A stretch of DNA of 37,946 nt, taken from IMG/VR virus record IMGVR_UViG_3300009163_000006, positions 1 through 37,946 of that record. One strand, written 5' to 3'. Below are positions 16,979 to 24,927 of the stretch, one piece after another. Each line of letters opens with the position of its first letter. Position 1 is the first letter of the stretch. The translations under genes were made by a program, and so were the position numbers. Under the pieces are notes generated by a model that had not been told where the DNA came from, made no database searches, and saw only the letters and a program-made list of their open reading frames with translations. This DNA comes from a virus.

Positions 16979-17634
16979 CAGATGGCAAACCGGCAATATG
17001 ACGAGAGCAGACCAATGACGCTTGCGGCAAGCGCTCCTTCAGATCCGTCTGGTCGTGTTCCGACCCAGTAATCTTGCCGGCCGATGCCTACGATCTCTTC
17101 GAGTTTCAGCCTGGGGTCGCGGGCGGACGCAAACCAGTAGTCTTTGACCGTATCAATACAGGCGCGCTCGAGGTCAGCCGGGATCGGGGACGCTGGAGAT
17201 CCCGGTATCGCGTCCGCTTGGTCATATCCCGCTGTATACGTGACTGCATATCGGGTCTCGATCGGCTGGCGATCATTCCAGAACTCAGATGACGTCGGAA
17301 AATAAGACGGCTGCCCTGACCAACCATCCGCTCGATAGAGTGTCGCGTTTGCACTGTCCTCGGTCGAATACGTCGCCGACGAGACGGTGATCCCACTGTC
17401 CATATAGGTGATCAGAGCGACCGAAATCAGCGGTTTACGGGGGAGGACAAGCCGCAGGTCTGACCGGACGGTACGACGAACTGTCATGACCTCAGTGGTC
17501 GTCGCCCGGGCAAAACTGCGGTCACAGTGCCGCTCGATCGCCGCGCCAGCCTGAAGGATCAGTCTGTTAATGAACGTGACACGGCTGCTGTCAATCTGCA
17601 GTTCGTCGATCACGTTCGCGGCGGTCGTGAGCAT
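16978..17634 (-). CDS. Head-tail connector protein, gp6-like
   Basis: 218 aa. The N-terminal helical part (ANVIDELQIDSSRVTFINRL, then QAGAAIERHCDRSFARATTT) and the later strand plus helix (VTYTAGY, then PIPADLERACIDTVKDYWFA) are the two halves of the phage gp6-like head-tail connector family, where 'P..l..A.....k..y' is diagnostic. The family forms the ring that extends the portal towards the tail. The protein is longer than typical members (about 110-180 aa), with an insertion around residues 85-130 (ATLYRADGWSGQPSYFPTSS). The gene overlaps the stopper gene by one base (TGATG). Confidence 0.85.
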   Translation of the reverse strand: MLTTAANVIDELQIDSSRVTFINRLILQAGAAIERHCDRSFARATTTEVMTVRRTVRSDLRLVLPRKPLISVALITYMDSGITVSSATYSTEDSANATLYRADGWSGQPSYFPTSSEFWNDRQPIETRYAVTYTAGYDQADAIPGSPASPIPADLERACIDTVKDYWFASARDPRLKLEEIVGIGRQDYWVGTRPDGSEGALAASVIGLLSSYCRFAI

Positions 17635-17640
17635 TTGGCG

Positions 17641-17817
17641 CTACTCCGGCTGCGTTGCAATGCTTTCGGCGTACGCAATCGCCTCGGGCGCAGGGTCTGC
17701 CCAGCCAGAGGCGATTGCATCGCTCGCACTGACGTCGTCGATTTCGGCGACGTCATTACAGCGATACGCCTTCTCGGCGATGTAGGTGTCGACCAGGATG
17801 CGAACCTTTATGGTCAT
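17641..17817 (-). CDS. Small hypothetical protein after the major capsid
   Basis: 58 aa from the ATG at 17817, preceded by GGAG at good spacing. The frame is open back to 17967, but no earlier start has such a site. It begins MTIKVRILVDTYIAEKAYRC and continues DVAEIDDVSASDAIASGWAD. Short proteins with this arrangement, a first strand, then 'kpGdv.ev....a..Li..G.A', are common between capsid and connector genes in siphophages. They may be head-decoration or completion proteins, but this has not been shown. The intercistronic hairpin 17857-17884 lies just upstream. Confidence 0.7.
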   Translation of the reverse strand: MTIKVRILVDTYIAEKAYRCNDVAEIDDVSASDAIASGWADPAPEAIAYAESIATQPE

Positions 17818-17856
17818 GAGTGGGATCTCCTCGAATGCGGATGATGGTGAAGCGAT

Positions 17857-17884
17857 AGCAGGAGCGCCTTTGAACGCTCCTGCT
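17857..17884 (-). other. Intercistronic hairpin after the major capsid gene
   Basis: AGCAGGAGCG and CGCTCCTGCT form a perfect 10-bp stem with an 8-base loop, 13 bases past the capsid stop. On the minus strand the bases after it are ATCGCTTC, without a T run, so it is not a clear terminator. A role as a 3' stabiliser of the abundant capsid message or as a partial terminator fits the position. Confidence 0.6.
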
Positions 17885-17897
17885 GGACGCCGAGCCA

Positions 17898-19193
17898 CTA
17901 GGTCGCGCTGTGCTGGTAGTATTTCACAGCTGCCGTATCGAGCAGGTTGCCGCCAGTACGCATCCACGCCAAGAATCCGACCTGGCCGAGCTTGGCATAA
18001 GCGCTGTCGGTGAAGCGGAACATCAACAGGTCCATGGCATCGCGGATGGCGTACTGGCTGAGATCGCCGAACACCATTGATTTCGCACTAGCCGCCGGCG
18101 CGACGATGTCGTTGTTGACCCAGACCGGATAGCCAAGCAGGTAGTCGAAGATCTGCGGCGTGTTCTGATTGGCGAAGCCACCGCCCGACATGTCCTGCGC
18201 ATTCGCAGACTCTGGCGTGGCGTTCATGCCAATCCGCAAGCCGCCGTCGTAGCTGGGCGTCCAGATCGGACGGCCGGCGGTGTCCTTGATTTTCCGCATC
18301 ACCTTCAGCAGACTATCAGATGTCATGAACGAGCAGGTCGCGCTGTCGCGATAGGCCGGATCCAGCGCATGCACCAGATCGACCAGGTCGTCATAAATGA
18401 TCGTCAGCGTCTGGCCTGTCGTGCCCACTTTGCCGGCGGTGGCTTTGGGGACAATGCCGTCGGGCTGCGCGGTTCCGGTGCCGACCGTGTAGCCGGTGTT
18501 TGCGATACGACCGAGGCGCTGGCCAAGGCGCTTCGCAACGAAGGCCTCGATGTCGATCACGCTGTCCTGCAGCAACTCGATCGGAACCGCGACGACCTTG
18601 GAGGATGCTTTGAACACGTTCAGGCTGACAGTTCCGAAGGTCGGATCGGCAGCGGTCGCCGTCGTATTCTGCGCGATCCATTCGCCGACTTCGCCGGTGC
18701 CGTCAGAGGTCGGGAACGAGAGCGGTTTGCCGTCAGCAGTCGGGATGATCTGGGAGACCTTGCGCATGGTCCCATAGGCTTTCATCGCGTCGATAATCCG
18801 CGAGGAAATCAGCGACGGCACGGTATAACCGCCTTCGCTGCCCGTGGTCGTCGACATCGTGTTTCGCACCACGGCCCACTGCTCTGCCGTGATCGCTTTC
18901 TCGCCTTCGCGCAGCCAGGTGTCGAAGATGCGGCCCGGATGGTTTTCCGGCAGGTCGCGCTTATTGCGCGCGGTCCGCTCTGTCGTCGCATTTTCGAGCT
19001 TCGCGTCGGCGTCGATATCGAGGAGGCGCTGGTAATTTTTGGTCTGGTTCTCGACGGAATCGAGTTCGTTCGTCAGAGCGTCGTAGGTGGCCTGCGCGGA
19101 CGTATCCCATTTACCAGCAGGATGATCGTCGAGCAGTTTCTTTGCGTCGGCGCGGAGGACGGTCGCCCGCTCCCGCAGGGTTTGGATGGACAT
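17898..19193 (-). CDS. Major capsid protein, HK97 fold
   Basis: 431 aa with the layout of the HK97-type Phage_capsid family. The first 105 or so residues are a helical, charged delta/scaffold domain (LRERATVLRADAKKLLDDHP, then ALTNELDSVENQTKNYQRLL). The mature capsid part begins near MSTTTGSEGGYTVP, where the prohead protease would cut, and contains GEWIAQNTTATAADPTFGTV, split here as GEWIAQN and DPTFGTVSLN, then the family-typical VAVPIELLQDS and FGDLSQYAIRD. No cross-linking residues are claimed. The gene follows the ClpP-like protease and precedes the connector. The start at 19193 has an upstream AGGAG (on this strand, 19198-19203). Confidence 0.92.
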   Translation of the reverse strand: MSIQTLRERATVLRADAKKLLDDHPAGKWDTSAQATYDALTNELDSVENQTKNYQRLLDIDADAKLENATTERTARNKRDLPENHPGRIFDTWLREGEKAITAEQWAVVRNTMSTTTGSEGGYTVPSLISSRIIDAMKAYGTMRKVSQIIPTADGKPLSFPTSDGTGEVGEWIAQNTTATAADPTFGTVSLNVFKASSKVVAVPIELLQDSVIDIEAFVAKRLGQRLGRIANTGYTVGTGTAQPDGIVPKATAGKVGTTGQTLTIIYDDLVDLVHALDPAYRDSATCSFMTSDSLLKVMRKIKDTAGRPIWTPSYDGGLRIGMNATPESANAQDMSGGGFANQNTPQIFDYLLGYPVWVNNDIVAPAASAKSMVFGDLSQYAIRDAMDLLMFRFTDSAYAKLGQVGFLAWMRTGGNLLDTAAVKYYQHSAT

Positions 19194-19227
19194 AGTAGGC
19201 TCCTTGTTTGGTGACGTGGGAGGCGGG

Positions 19228-19971
19228 TTAAGCTGCGGTCCGCTCGTAGAGGCGAAGACGGCGCTCGGCGGCAGCGCGGAGCGCGGCCTGGTCAGGCTGC
19301 TCCTGATCGGGCCTCTGCAGTGCCGCGATTTGATCGGCTAGCGCTTGTGGGACCCGGTCATATGCAGCCAGATTGTGGGCTCGAAGCTGTGCATCGGCAG
19401 CCAGCACGGCGTCAGCGAGGCCCGCTGCGACGGCTTCCTCGGCGGTAAACCAAGTCTCCGCCGCCATCCAGTCAAGCGCTTGCTGCTGGCCGACTGAGGC
19501 CTTAGCGGCGTAATCAGCCGCGATCTGGCTATCGACTTTTTCGAGTAGATCAGCCAATGCGCGCAATCCGGGCGCATTATCCATCGCGAGGGCCCACGAC
19601 TGGTGGATCATCAGGAAGCTGCCGATCGCCATAGAGAGAGAGTTAGCCGAGACGGCGATGGTGCTGGCGGCGCTGGCAGCCAGGCCGTCGACGATCACCG
19701 CTGTGGGCCCTTGGTGTGCGCGGATGAGCGAGGCGATGGCGCGGCCCTCGAACACGTCGCCGCCTGGGGAGTTGACGCGGATCGTGAGAGGCTCAGCGCC
19801 GGCGCCAGCGATAGCTTTTGCAAAACCCTGCGCCGAAACTCCCCAAGAGGCGTCGATCACGTCATAAATCAGCACCTCGATGCCAGGGGCTGCCTGGTTG
19901 CGGCGGGCCTGGATCGGAGTGCCTGCGCCGTTGTTCTGAGCGATCAGTTGACGCAGGCGATTACGTGGCAT
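19228..19971 (-). CDS. Prohead maturation protease, ClpP-like (S14)
   Basis: 247 aa from the ATG at 19971, overlapping the last 11 bases of the portal gene. Longer frames upstream read through the portal and are ignored. It cuts the capsid scaffold domain during head maturation. The family features are clear: an N-terminal strand (IEVLIYDVIDASWG), IRVNSPGGDVFEG, the serine region VDGLAASAAST with the probable nucleophile at Ser100, and MIHQSW with the catalytic His at about 123. A third catalytic Asp is expected about 20 residues further on. The C-terminal 60 residues are helical and charged (ALRAAAERRLRLYER). It sits between portal and capsid as in HK97-type phages. Confidence 0.9.
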   Translation of the reverse strand: MPRNRLRQLIAQNNGAGTPIQARRNQAAPGIEVLIYDVIDASWGVSAQGFAKAIAGAGAEPLTIRVNSPGGDVFEGRAIASLIRAHQGPTAVIVDGLAASAASTIAVSANSLSMAIGSFLMIHQSWALAMDNAPGLRALADLLEKVDSQIAADYAAKASVGQQQALDWMAAETWFTAEEAVAAGLADAVLAADAQLRAHNLAAYDRVPQALADQIAALQRPDQEQPDQAALRAAAERRLRLYERTAA

Positions 19972-21190
19972 TGGCGGGGCCTCCTGGGGCTGTGCGAGGG
20001 TCATAAAGTTCGGCTGAGGCGCCGCCCATCGGTGCGAAACCCTCTGTGAGGCGAGCCTCATCCGCGCTGATGATGCCGGGACCTTGGCTTCCGCCGACCA
20101 GCTCGCGTAGGAATTTTGCTCGGGCAGCGCTATCGCCGCGGAGGAGTTCGTCGACGTTGAATTTGACCAATGTTCCGGCCGTTCGGAACAGTTTTCGGTT
20201 CAACTCCTGCTCGATCGTCGTCAGCCGCTCTTGCAGCGTGTATTTCACAAACCCGAGGCTCATATGTTCAACGCCAGATCCCCAGGAAGTGGTGTTCTCG
20301 TTCGCGCCGATCATGAAGCCCGGCACGCCAAACGACCGAGCGATGTCGATGACCTGGAATTTGCGCGCCTCCAGAAGCTGGCTGTCCGCGGCGGACATCG
20401 ACAATTCTTTGACGTCCATGCCCTCTGTGAGCACCATCGGGCGATAGGCGTTGTCGAGGCCGGCATAACGATCTTCGAACTGCTGGCGCAGCTCGTCGAC
20501 TTGCCCTTTTGCCATTTTTCCGTTGGTCTTGAGCACGTGTCTCACCATGGCGCCAGCACCGAAGAACCGACCCGAGAAGTCATCTGTCGCGAGGGCGATG
20601 CCGATTCCGTTTCTGGCGCCCCACTGAATCGCCGACATGCCGCGGATGCCGTCGTATCCGAACCCCGGAATGTGGATCATGTCGTCCTGATCGACACCGC
20701 GGCGCTGGCCATCTGGGTCAACAAAAAAGTAGGCCAAACGACCTGCACGCAGTTCCACCGTGACCGTGTACGGCCAGAGCGGAAGCAGTTCGATCGGCTG
20801 ACCAGCCCGATCCCGCTGAATCCAACAATAGCCGTCGCCGCGCAGCAATTCGGACTTAATCAGCCATTTCCACATGGCGGAGGCGGTCCAGCGCACGTGC
20901 GGCTGCTCGTTGAGCAACCACCAGAGATTATGGCTTTCGTTGATCCGCTGACGTGTTCCGCCAGCCATCCGGCGGTAAATGTCGAGAGGCATGGACGCGA
21001 TAGCACCGGCGATAATCCGGACGCAGGCGTAAACTGCCGACACCCGCATGGAGCTGGTTTCGCTGACTTGCATCCCGGAGGCCGTTTGCGGCGCCCCGAA
21101 GATTTCCATGATGCGGGGATCGGAGCTTGTGACCGTCTGCTGATTCTGCACTGATAGGCGCGGCTCAATCCGGTCCTTCAGAGGCCTCAT
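19961..21190 (-). CDS. Portal protein, HK97 family
   Basis: 409 aa. The sequence matches the HK97-type Phage_portal family: SAVYACVRIIAGAIASMPLD, then NEQPHVRWTASAMWKWLIKS, DGYCWIQRDRAGQPIELLPL, a DDMIHIPGFG strand, and LLEARKFQVIDIARSFGVPG, the conserved C-terminal core, with LVKFNVDELLRGDSAARAKF. Twelve portal subunits form the gate through which DNA enters and leaves the head. The start overlaps the large terminase stop (ATGA), and the protease gene begins inside the 3' end. Length is normal for the family. Confidence 0.92.
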   Translation of the reverse strand: MRPLKDRIEPRLSVQNQQTVTSSDPRIMEIFGAPQTASGMQVSETSSMRVSAVYACVRIIAGAIASMPLDIYRRMAGGTRQRINESHNLWWLLNEQPHVRWTASAMWKWLIKSELLRGDGYCWIQRDRAGQPIELLPLWPYTVTVELRAGRLAYFFVDPDGQRRGVDQDDMIHIPGFGYDGIRGMSAIQWGARNGIGIALATDDFSGRFFGAGAMVRHVLKTNGKMAKGQVDELRQQFEDRYAGLDNAYRPMVLTEGMDVKELSMSAADSQLLEARKFQVIDIARSFGVPGFMIGANENTTSWGSGVEHMSLGFVKYTLQERLTTIEQELNRKLFRTAGTLVKFNVDELLRGDSAARAKFLRELVGGSQGPGIISADEARLTEGFAPMGGASAELYDPRTAPGGPANAT

Positions 21191-22875
21191 AATAGCTCGT
21201 ATCCTTTTTCGATCACGGCGCTCAGTGGCTCAGGATTGCGGCTCATCAGCGCCACCGCATCGAACAGGGCCATCAGTGGATCAATCTTGCCGGCGCCGGC
21301 AGCCTGCTTGGTGATCACAATTGCATTGCCTTTCGGCTCAGCCTTGGCGTTTCCTAAAGCGTAAGATAGGAGCGGCTGGCCACAGTGAACGAAGGTTCGG
21401 TTGGCCAGCTTGATCTCCGTCGTCTTGATCGCCCCGTTGAGCGTCCAGCCCTGCGAGATGCCGACAACGCGATCTGCGCCAGCGATCTTCTTCTCGGCCA
21501 GAGCATCGACGATCGCGCCGACGCCCATGGGGTCGAGGCCGACGGCGGCGAGCAGTCCGCTTTCTTCGATCTCGCCGACGATCTCTGCGAGGTCGGCGAT
21601 CGCAATTTCCATATCGTCGCTAATCACCAGGTCGCCATCAGCGGCAAAGCCTTCGAAAGTGGAAGCCTCGCCCTTGCGCCGCTCCTCCAGCACCAGCCGA
21701 TGCAGCCAAGCCTTTCCCCAGTGAAGCCAGCGCTTGGTGCCCGTTTCGCGACCAATGACGGCCAGGCCAAGCATGTCGTCAAGCCCACCTCCGTCAATGC
21801 CGATAGTGATGACCTCGGACTGCTCAATCAGGCCGCGGAGGGAGAGACCCGGCTCGACGGCCTTGATCCAGTGGTCCGCGCCGCGCCAGCGGTCGATCTT
21901 GAGGCCGAGGCCGATCTCGATGTTCAGGTGCTGCGAGGCCCAGATCTGGATCGCATGGTCACCCTTCATCCGTTCGGCTTGCCAGTCCTTGATCAGGCTA
22001 TCAAGCTGGAGCGAACGCCCGAGGTTTGGCATCACCATTGACCAGGTCGTGGGATTGTACCATTTCGGGATCTCGCCCACTTCCGCCTGGGCGATGTCGT
22101 CAGGGAATTCGTAGAGCACCGGCAGGACGCGGCCGTCAAAGCGACCATCCCGCACGGCGCGGGCCATGTTCAGTTCATCACGGAAGGCCCCAGTCGGTGG
22201 CTGATCCGATTGTGTGGTGATCATCGCGAGGAAGCCCTCGGTCGATTTTTCCAGACCGCCGCGAAGCTGGCGAAAAACCTTGCTGGCGTGCGGTGATTTG
22301 CCGAGAAGATGGATTTCATCCAGCAGAACGCCCACAGGGCGCGGGCCGGTCAATATGTCGAGGTCGAACGTCTTGACCTTGAGCTTGGCATTAGTGACGC
22401 GGTCGACAATCTCTTTGAGGTGGCTGCGAACTTGAAAACGCTTGATCAGCTCGGCATCCAACTCAATCATGCCAGCAGCCTGGCTGAACGCTAAATCAGC
22501 GATTGCATGCGTCGGGCCGATGATAAGGTATTCAGCACGAGGCCTAGCGTTCATCAGCAGCGCAGTGACCATGATGCCAGCGCCGTAGGTCGTTTTTGAG
22601 TTCCCCTTTGGAACCAACGTGAACAACTCCCTGATGTGGCGAACGTTTGTCTTCGGGTCTCGGCTGCCAAAGAGGGCCGCGACGATGTCGCGGAACCAGT
22701 CGCCGGCTGCATCCCGCAAAAGCGGCGTTCCAGGGACATCAGGCAGGCGCAGGCTGTCGAAAAACTTCACCGCTAGTTCTGCTTCCGCGCTGAAGAGCGG
22801 AAGGTCCGGAACCAGGCTGCGGCCGCGACGAATTCGGTCTTGCCAATCTGGACACGCCAAATCCCAAGACGCCAT
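21187..22875 (-). CDS. Terminase large subunit
   Basis: 562 aa DNA-packaging motor and nuclease. The ATPase domain has an unusual Walker A, LVPKGNSKTT at 87-96, followed by a Walker B, VGVLLDEIHL at 181-190, with the catalytic Glu two residues after the Asp. The coupling motif is near residue 220 (AMITTQSDQPP). The RNase H-type nuclease begins with IGIDGGGLDD at about 358-367, with further acidic residues at LVISDDMEIA and a final DP near AVGLDPMGVG. These features match the Terminase_1 / HK97-type family. It is coupled to the small subunit (TGATG) and the portal (ATGA). Confidence 0.93.
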   Translation of the reverse strand: MASWDLACPDWQDRIRRGRSLVPDLPLFSAEAELAVKFFDSLRLPDVPGTPLLRDAAGDWFRDIVAALFGSRDPKTNVRHIRELFTLVPKGNSKTTYGAGIMVTALLMNARPRAEYLIIGPTHAIADLAFSQAAGMIELDAELIKRFQVRSHLKEIVDRVTNAKLKVKTFDLDILTGPRPVGVLLDEIHLLGKSPHASKVFRQLRGGLEKSTEGFLAMITTQSDQPPTGAFRDELNMARAVRDGRFDGRVLPVLYEFPDDIAQAEVGEIPKWYNPTTWSMVMPNLGRSLQLDSLIKDWQAERMKGDHAIQIWASQHLNIEIGLGLKIDRWRGADHWIKAVEPGLSLRGLIEQSEVITIGIDGGGLDDMLGLAVIGRETGTKRWLHWGKAWLHRLVLEERRKGEASTFEGFAADGDLVISDDMEIAIADLAEIVGEIEESGLLAAVGLDPMGVGAIVDALAEKKIAGADRVVGISQGWTLNGAIKTTEIKLANRTFVHCGQPLLSYALGNAKAEPKGNAIVITKQAAGAGKIDPLMALFDAVALMSRNPEPLSAVIEKGYELL

Positions 22876-23324
22876 CAGTTCGCCCGGATTCCGGCGGCGC
22901 GGCGGGCCATCAGTTCGCCCATTGAAGTGGCGCGGTCAGGCTTCGCGGCGTCTATCTTCGCTTGGATTTTCTTTCCCACCTTTTGCATTTTTGGCGGGAC
23001 TATGGCGTTGCCGGAACTCTCAGATCGCTCAATCTGGCGCGACAACTCCCTGATTGCAGCCACGCTGCCCCTGTCCGCCTCAGCCCAAAGGCGGTCGACT
23101 AGTTCAGCAAGAATTCGAGCGCGGCCTTGTTTGAGCTGCGGCAAATATTTTCTGCGCAAGGTCTGCTCAGAAATACCGATCGCCGCGGCGATCTGCTCGT
23201 TGTTTTGGTTAATCGCTCGGAGCAGTTCCACCTTCCGCTGATTTTCAGGCGTTATTTCGTGCGCCGGCCGTCCTCGCTTTTCGACCAACACCGCGTCGTC
23301 CTCCCGGTCGAAATCGTGCACCAT
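22875..23324 (-). CDS. Terminase small subunit
   Basis: 149 aa. The charged N-terminus contains RGRPAHEITPENQRKVELLR, then AINQNNEQIAAAIGISEQTL, a clear helix-turn-helix, followed by RRKYLPQLKQGRARILAELV and a helical oligomerisation segment. This is the design of small terminases that recognise the packaging site and recruit the large subunit. The C-terminal tail is basic (MQKVGKKIQAKIDAAKPDRA). The stop shares a base with the start of the large subunit. The repeat-rich gap upstream (23325-23485) is a candidate for the site it binds. Confidence 0.85.
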   Translation of the reverse strand: MVHDFDREDDAVLVEKRGRPAHEITPENQRKVELLRAINQNNEQIAAAIGISEQTLRRKYLPQLKQGRARILAELVDRLWAEADRGSVAAIRELSRQIERSESSGNAIVPPKMQKVGKKIQAKIDAAKPDRATSMGELMARRAAGIRAN

Positions 23325-23485
23325 AAAAAAACCTCTGAATGAGCCCCAAGCGGTATACCCCCCAATCGGTCCACAGTTTGGACCACCCCGGGGTCTCCCG
23401 CGTTGGACGCGGGTCTTAGGTGGCAGTCATGCGTTTCACGACGTATAAAATACGTTTCACGACGTTTTCCGACGCTTTCCGACGA
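23325..23485 (-). other. Repeat-rich gap, candidate cos/pac site or terminase promoter region
   Basis: No gene. It holds two hairpins, GGTCCA-cagtt-TGGACC (23368-23384) and CCCGCGT-tgg-ACGCGGG (23397-23413). It also holds a 13-bp direct repeat CGTTTCACGACGT at 23432-23444 and 23453-23465 (21-bp period), an inverted repeat ACGTAT-aaa-ATACGT centred on the A/T-rich spacer between them, and TTTCCGACG at 23466-23474 and 23476-23484. A cluster like this between an HNH gene and the small terminase is where HK97-type phages keep their cos site. Confidence 0.55.
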
Positions 23486-23815
23486 TCAGGTCGGCTGGGC
23501 CATCCGGCTGGCTCGACTCGCGAGCGTTTTCCGGGTGTGACAGGCCCCACAGAGGGCTTGGCCATTGGCAGGGTCGAACGGCGCACCGCCGTCGCGCAGC
23601 TCGCGGATGTGGTCGGCGAACAGGCGACCACCGGCCGCTGTGCCGACACATGCTGGCCCTTGGCACCGCTCTCCGGAGCGGGCGACGACTACAGAGCGCC
23701 ATTCCCGATGCTGCGGCGTCAGGTAGTGTGGATCAGTGACCTTCGCCGGGTTGGTGGCGATCAACGGCGCCTGGCGAGCCACGAGGGGCGGCAAACACCG
23801 GAGTCGAATGCTCAT
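23486..23815 (-). CDS. HNH endonuclease, packaging-associated
   Basis: 109 aa from the ATG at 23815; a start at 23833 is possible. Neither has a strong ribosome-binding site. It has the HNH layout: RSGERCQGPACVGTAAGG, then FADHIRELRDGG (the H of the motif), then NGQALCGACHTRKT. CxxxxC and CxxC pairs probably bind zinc. HNH proteins next to terminase genes promote cos cleavage by the terminase in HK97 and related phages. The N-terminal 30 residues are Arg/Pro/Leu-rich and have no motif. The gene lies on the far side of the repeat-rich gap from the small terminase. Confidence 0.8.
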   Translation of the reverse strand: MSIRLRCLPPLVARQAPLIATNPAKVTDPHYLTPQHREWRSVVVARSGERCQGPACVGTAAGGRLFADHIRELRDGGAPFDPANGQALCGACHTRKTLASRASRMAQPT

Positions 23816-23929
23816 CAGATGCCATGCGCCCATAAAGAAAGCGCCCGGAAGGAAGTGACCTGCCGAGCGCGCTATTCAGATGATGACGAAAACATGCAAT
23901 TATCTGTCCCCGATGTCAATCGTTTATTT

Positions 23930-24418
23930 TCACGCTGTGCCGTATGCCTCGGAAAGCCGCTGTAAAGCTGCCTTTAGTTGAAACGACGCTGTGCCGCGGC
24001 GCCATTTCCGAACTGCGTCGTATTCGTGCAACGGAAAGCCTTTGATCACCACCCAGTTGACAACACCCTCGCTCGCCGCGAGCCCCATCGCCTGACACCC
24101 ACGACGCCAGCAGTCGGCGGCAGACAGAGCGCGTTCCTGCGGTGCGAGCCATACGCCGCCAGTCGACGAGAACGGGACATCGCGACCGAACGGCAACGGG
24201 CCCAGGCCGCGACCCGCACCAATGTGCTGGTGAGCCTGGAGGTATATCCGTGCCGCCTGGCGCTGACCGGGCGTCATGTCGATCGCGTCCAGCGTGTCAG
24301 CCCGCCTGGCGCGCCGAGTGCTGACGGTCGGTGAGACTGCAACATCCTCGATGACGACGGCCGGTCCGAAGCCAGTGCCGTGGTCGACGCCTGGATCAGG
24401 TTTAAATTTTCGCGCCAT
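23930..24418 (-). CDS. DUF6456-like regulatory protein
   Basis: 162 aa from the ATG at 24418 (TGATG overlap with the gene upstream). The middle region (DMTPGQRQAARIYLQAHQ) and the C-terminus (SAADCWRRGCQAMG, then VNWVVIKGFPLHEYDAVRKW and LKAALQRLSEAYG) have the layout of the DUF6456 domain, common in alphaproteobacterial prophages and in some chromosomal regulators. In the DUF6456 family a helix pair 'R...al...G......l...C.f..gL...E...GWP...AK..L...L..L..hYG' is shared. Its function is not known; a late-operon regulator is plausible from its place just before the packaging genes, coupled to two HTH proteins. Match strength is moderate. Confidence 0.6.
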   Translation of the reverse strand: MARKFKPDPGVDHGTGFGPAVVIEDVAVSPTVSTRRARRADTLDAIDMTPGQRQAARIYLQAHQHIGAGRGLGPLPFGRDVPFSSTGGVWLAPQERALSAADCWRRGCQAMGLAASEGVVNWVVIKGFPLHEYDAVRKWRRGTASFQLKAALQRLSEAYGTA

Positions 24419-24927
24419 CAATTATCCTCTCGAAAAGTCAAAACGCCACCCCTGCGGCAGGGCTCGCCATCGAGGAGTGTGCCGGCGGTGATCAGGCCCC
24501 AGGTGAGCGGGTGACCGACTGGGAGTGGATCTGATGCGAGCTCACGGAGCGACCCGTCAGCGCGGACTGTGGGAGGAGACGAGATGCGGGTGCGGACCGG
24601 CTTGACCCGATGCCGGATGTGATAACTGATCGTGTCCGGCTTGATTCCGGTCGCCTTGGCCATCGACACGATCGTCGAGCCCTTGGCCACCTCGGCGCGG
24701 ATAAACACGTCGAGCGCCGGCGTGATCGTGCGCTGTGTCTCAAGTTGCACACCAGCGGCCTCGCGCAGATGGCGCAGCTTGACTTGCACCGCGCCAACCG
24801 ATCGGTTCTGCGACGCGCACAGTATCCGCAGCGCCTCGCCCCTGAGGGATTTTATGACGTAGGGCGCGATCTCGGCGAGTTGCTCAGCCGACCATCGAAT
24901 GCGTTGGTCGTCCTCAACAGACGGCAT
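24418..24927 (-). CDS. HTH DNA-binding protein, paralog 1
   Basis: 169 aa. The N-terminus has a Myb/GcrA-like HTH (IRWSAEQLAEIAPYV, then ASQNRSVGAVQVKLRHLREA), the middle a second HTH of resolvase type (KGSTIVSMAKATGIKPDTIS), and the C-terminus a conserved tail SDPLPVGHPLTWGLITAG. It aligns along its whole length with the next gene upstream (24914-25366), so the pair is a diverged tandem duplication. GcrA-like HTHs are typical of Alphaproteobacteria. Both overlap their neighbours by translation coupling and lie between the ATPase and the packaging genes, so they are candidates for switching on late expression. That role is inference. Confidence 0.75.
   Translation of the reverse strand: MPSVEDDQRIRWSAEQLAEIAPYVIKSLRGEALRILCASQNRSVGAVQVKLRHLREAAGVQLETQRTITPALDVFIRAEVAKGSTIVSMAKATGIKPDTISYHIRHRVKPVRTRISSPPTVRADGSLRELASDPLPVGHPLTWGLITAGTLLDGEPCRRGGVLTFREDN

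Noticed and set aside
23890-23919. Minus-strand promoter with TTGACA at 23919-23914 before the HNH gene
   Set aside because: The -35 is perfect, but at 16-18 bases spacing no good -10 is found (CATGTT). Kept out of the feature list.
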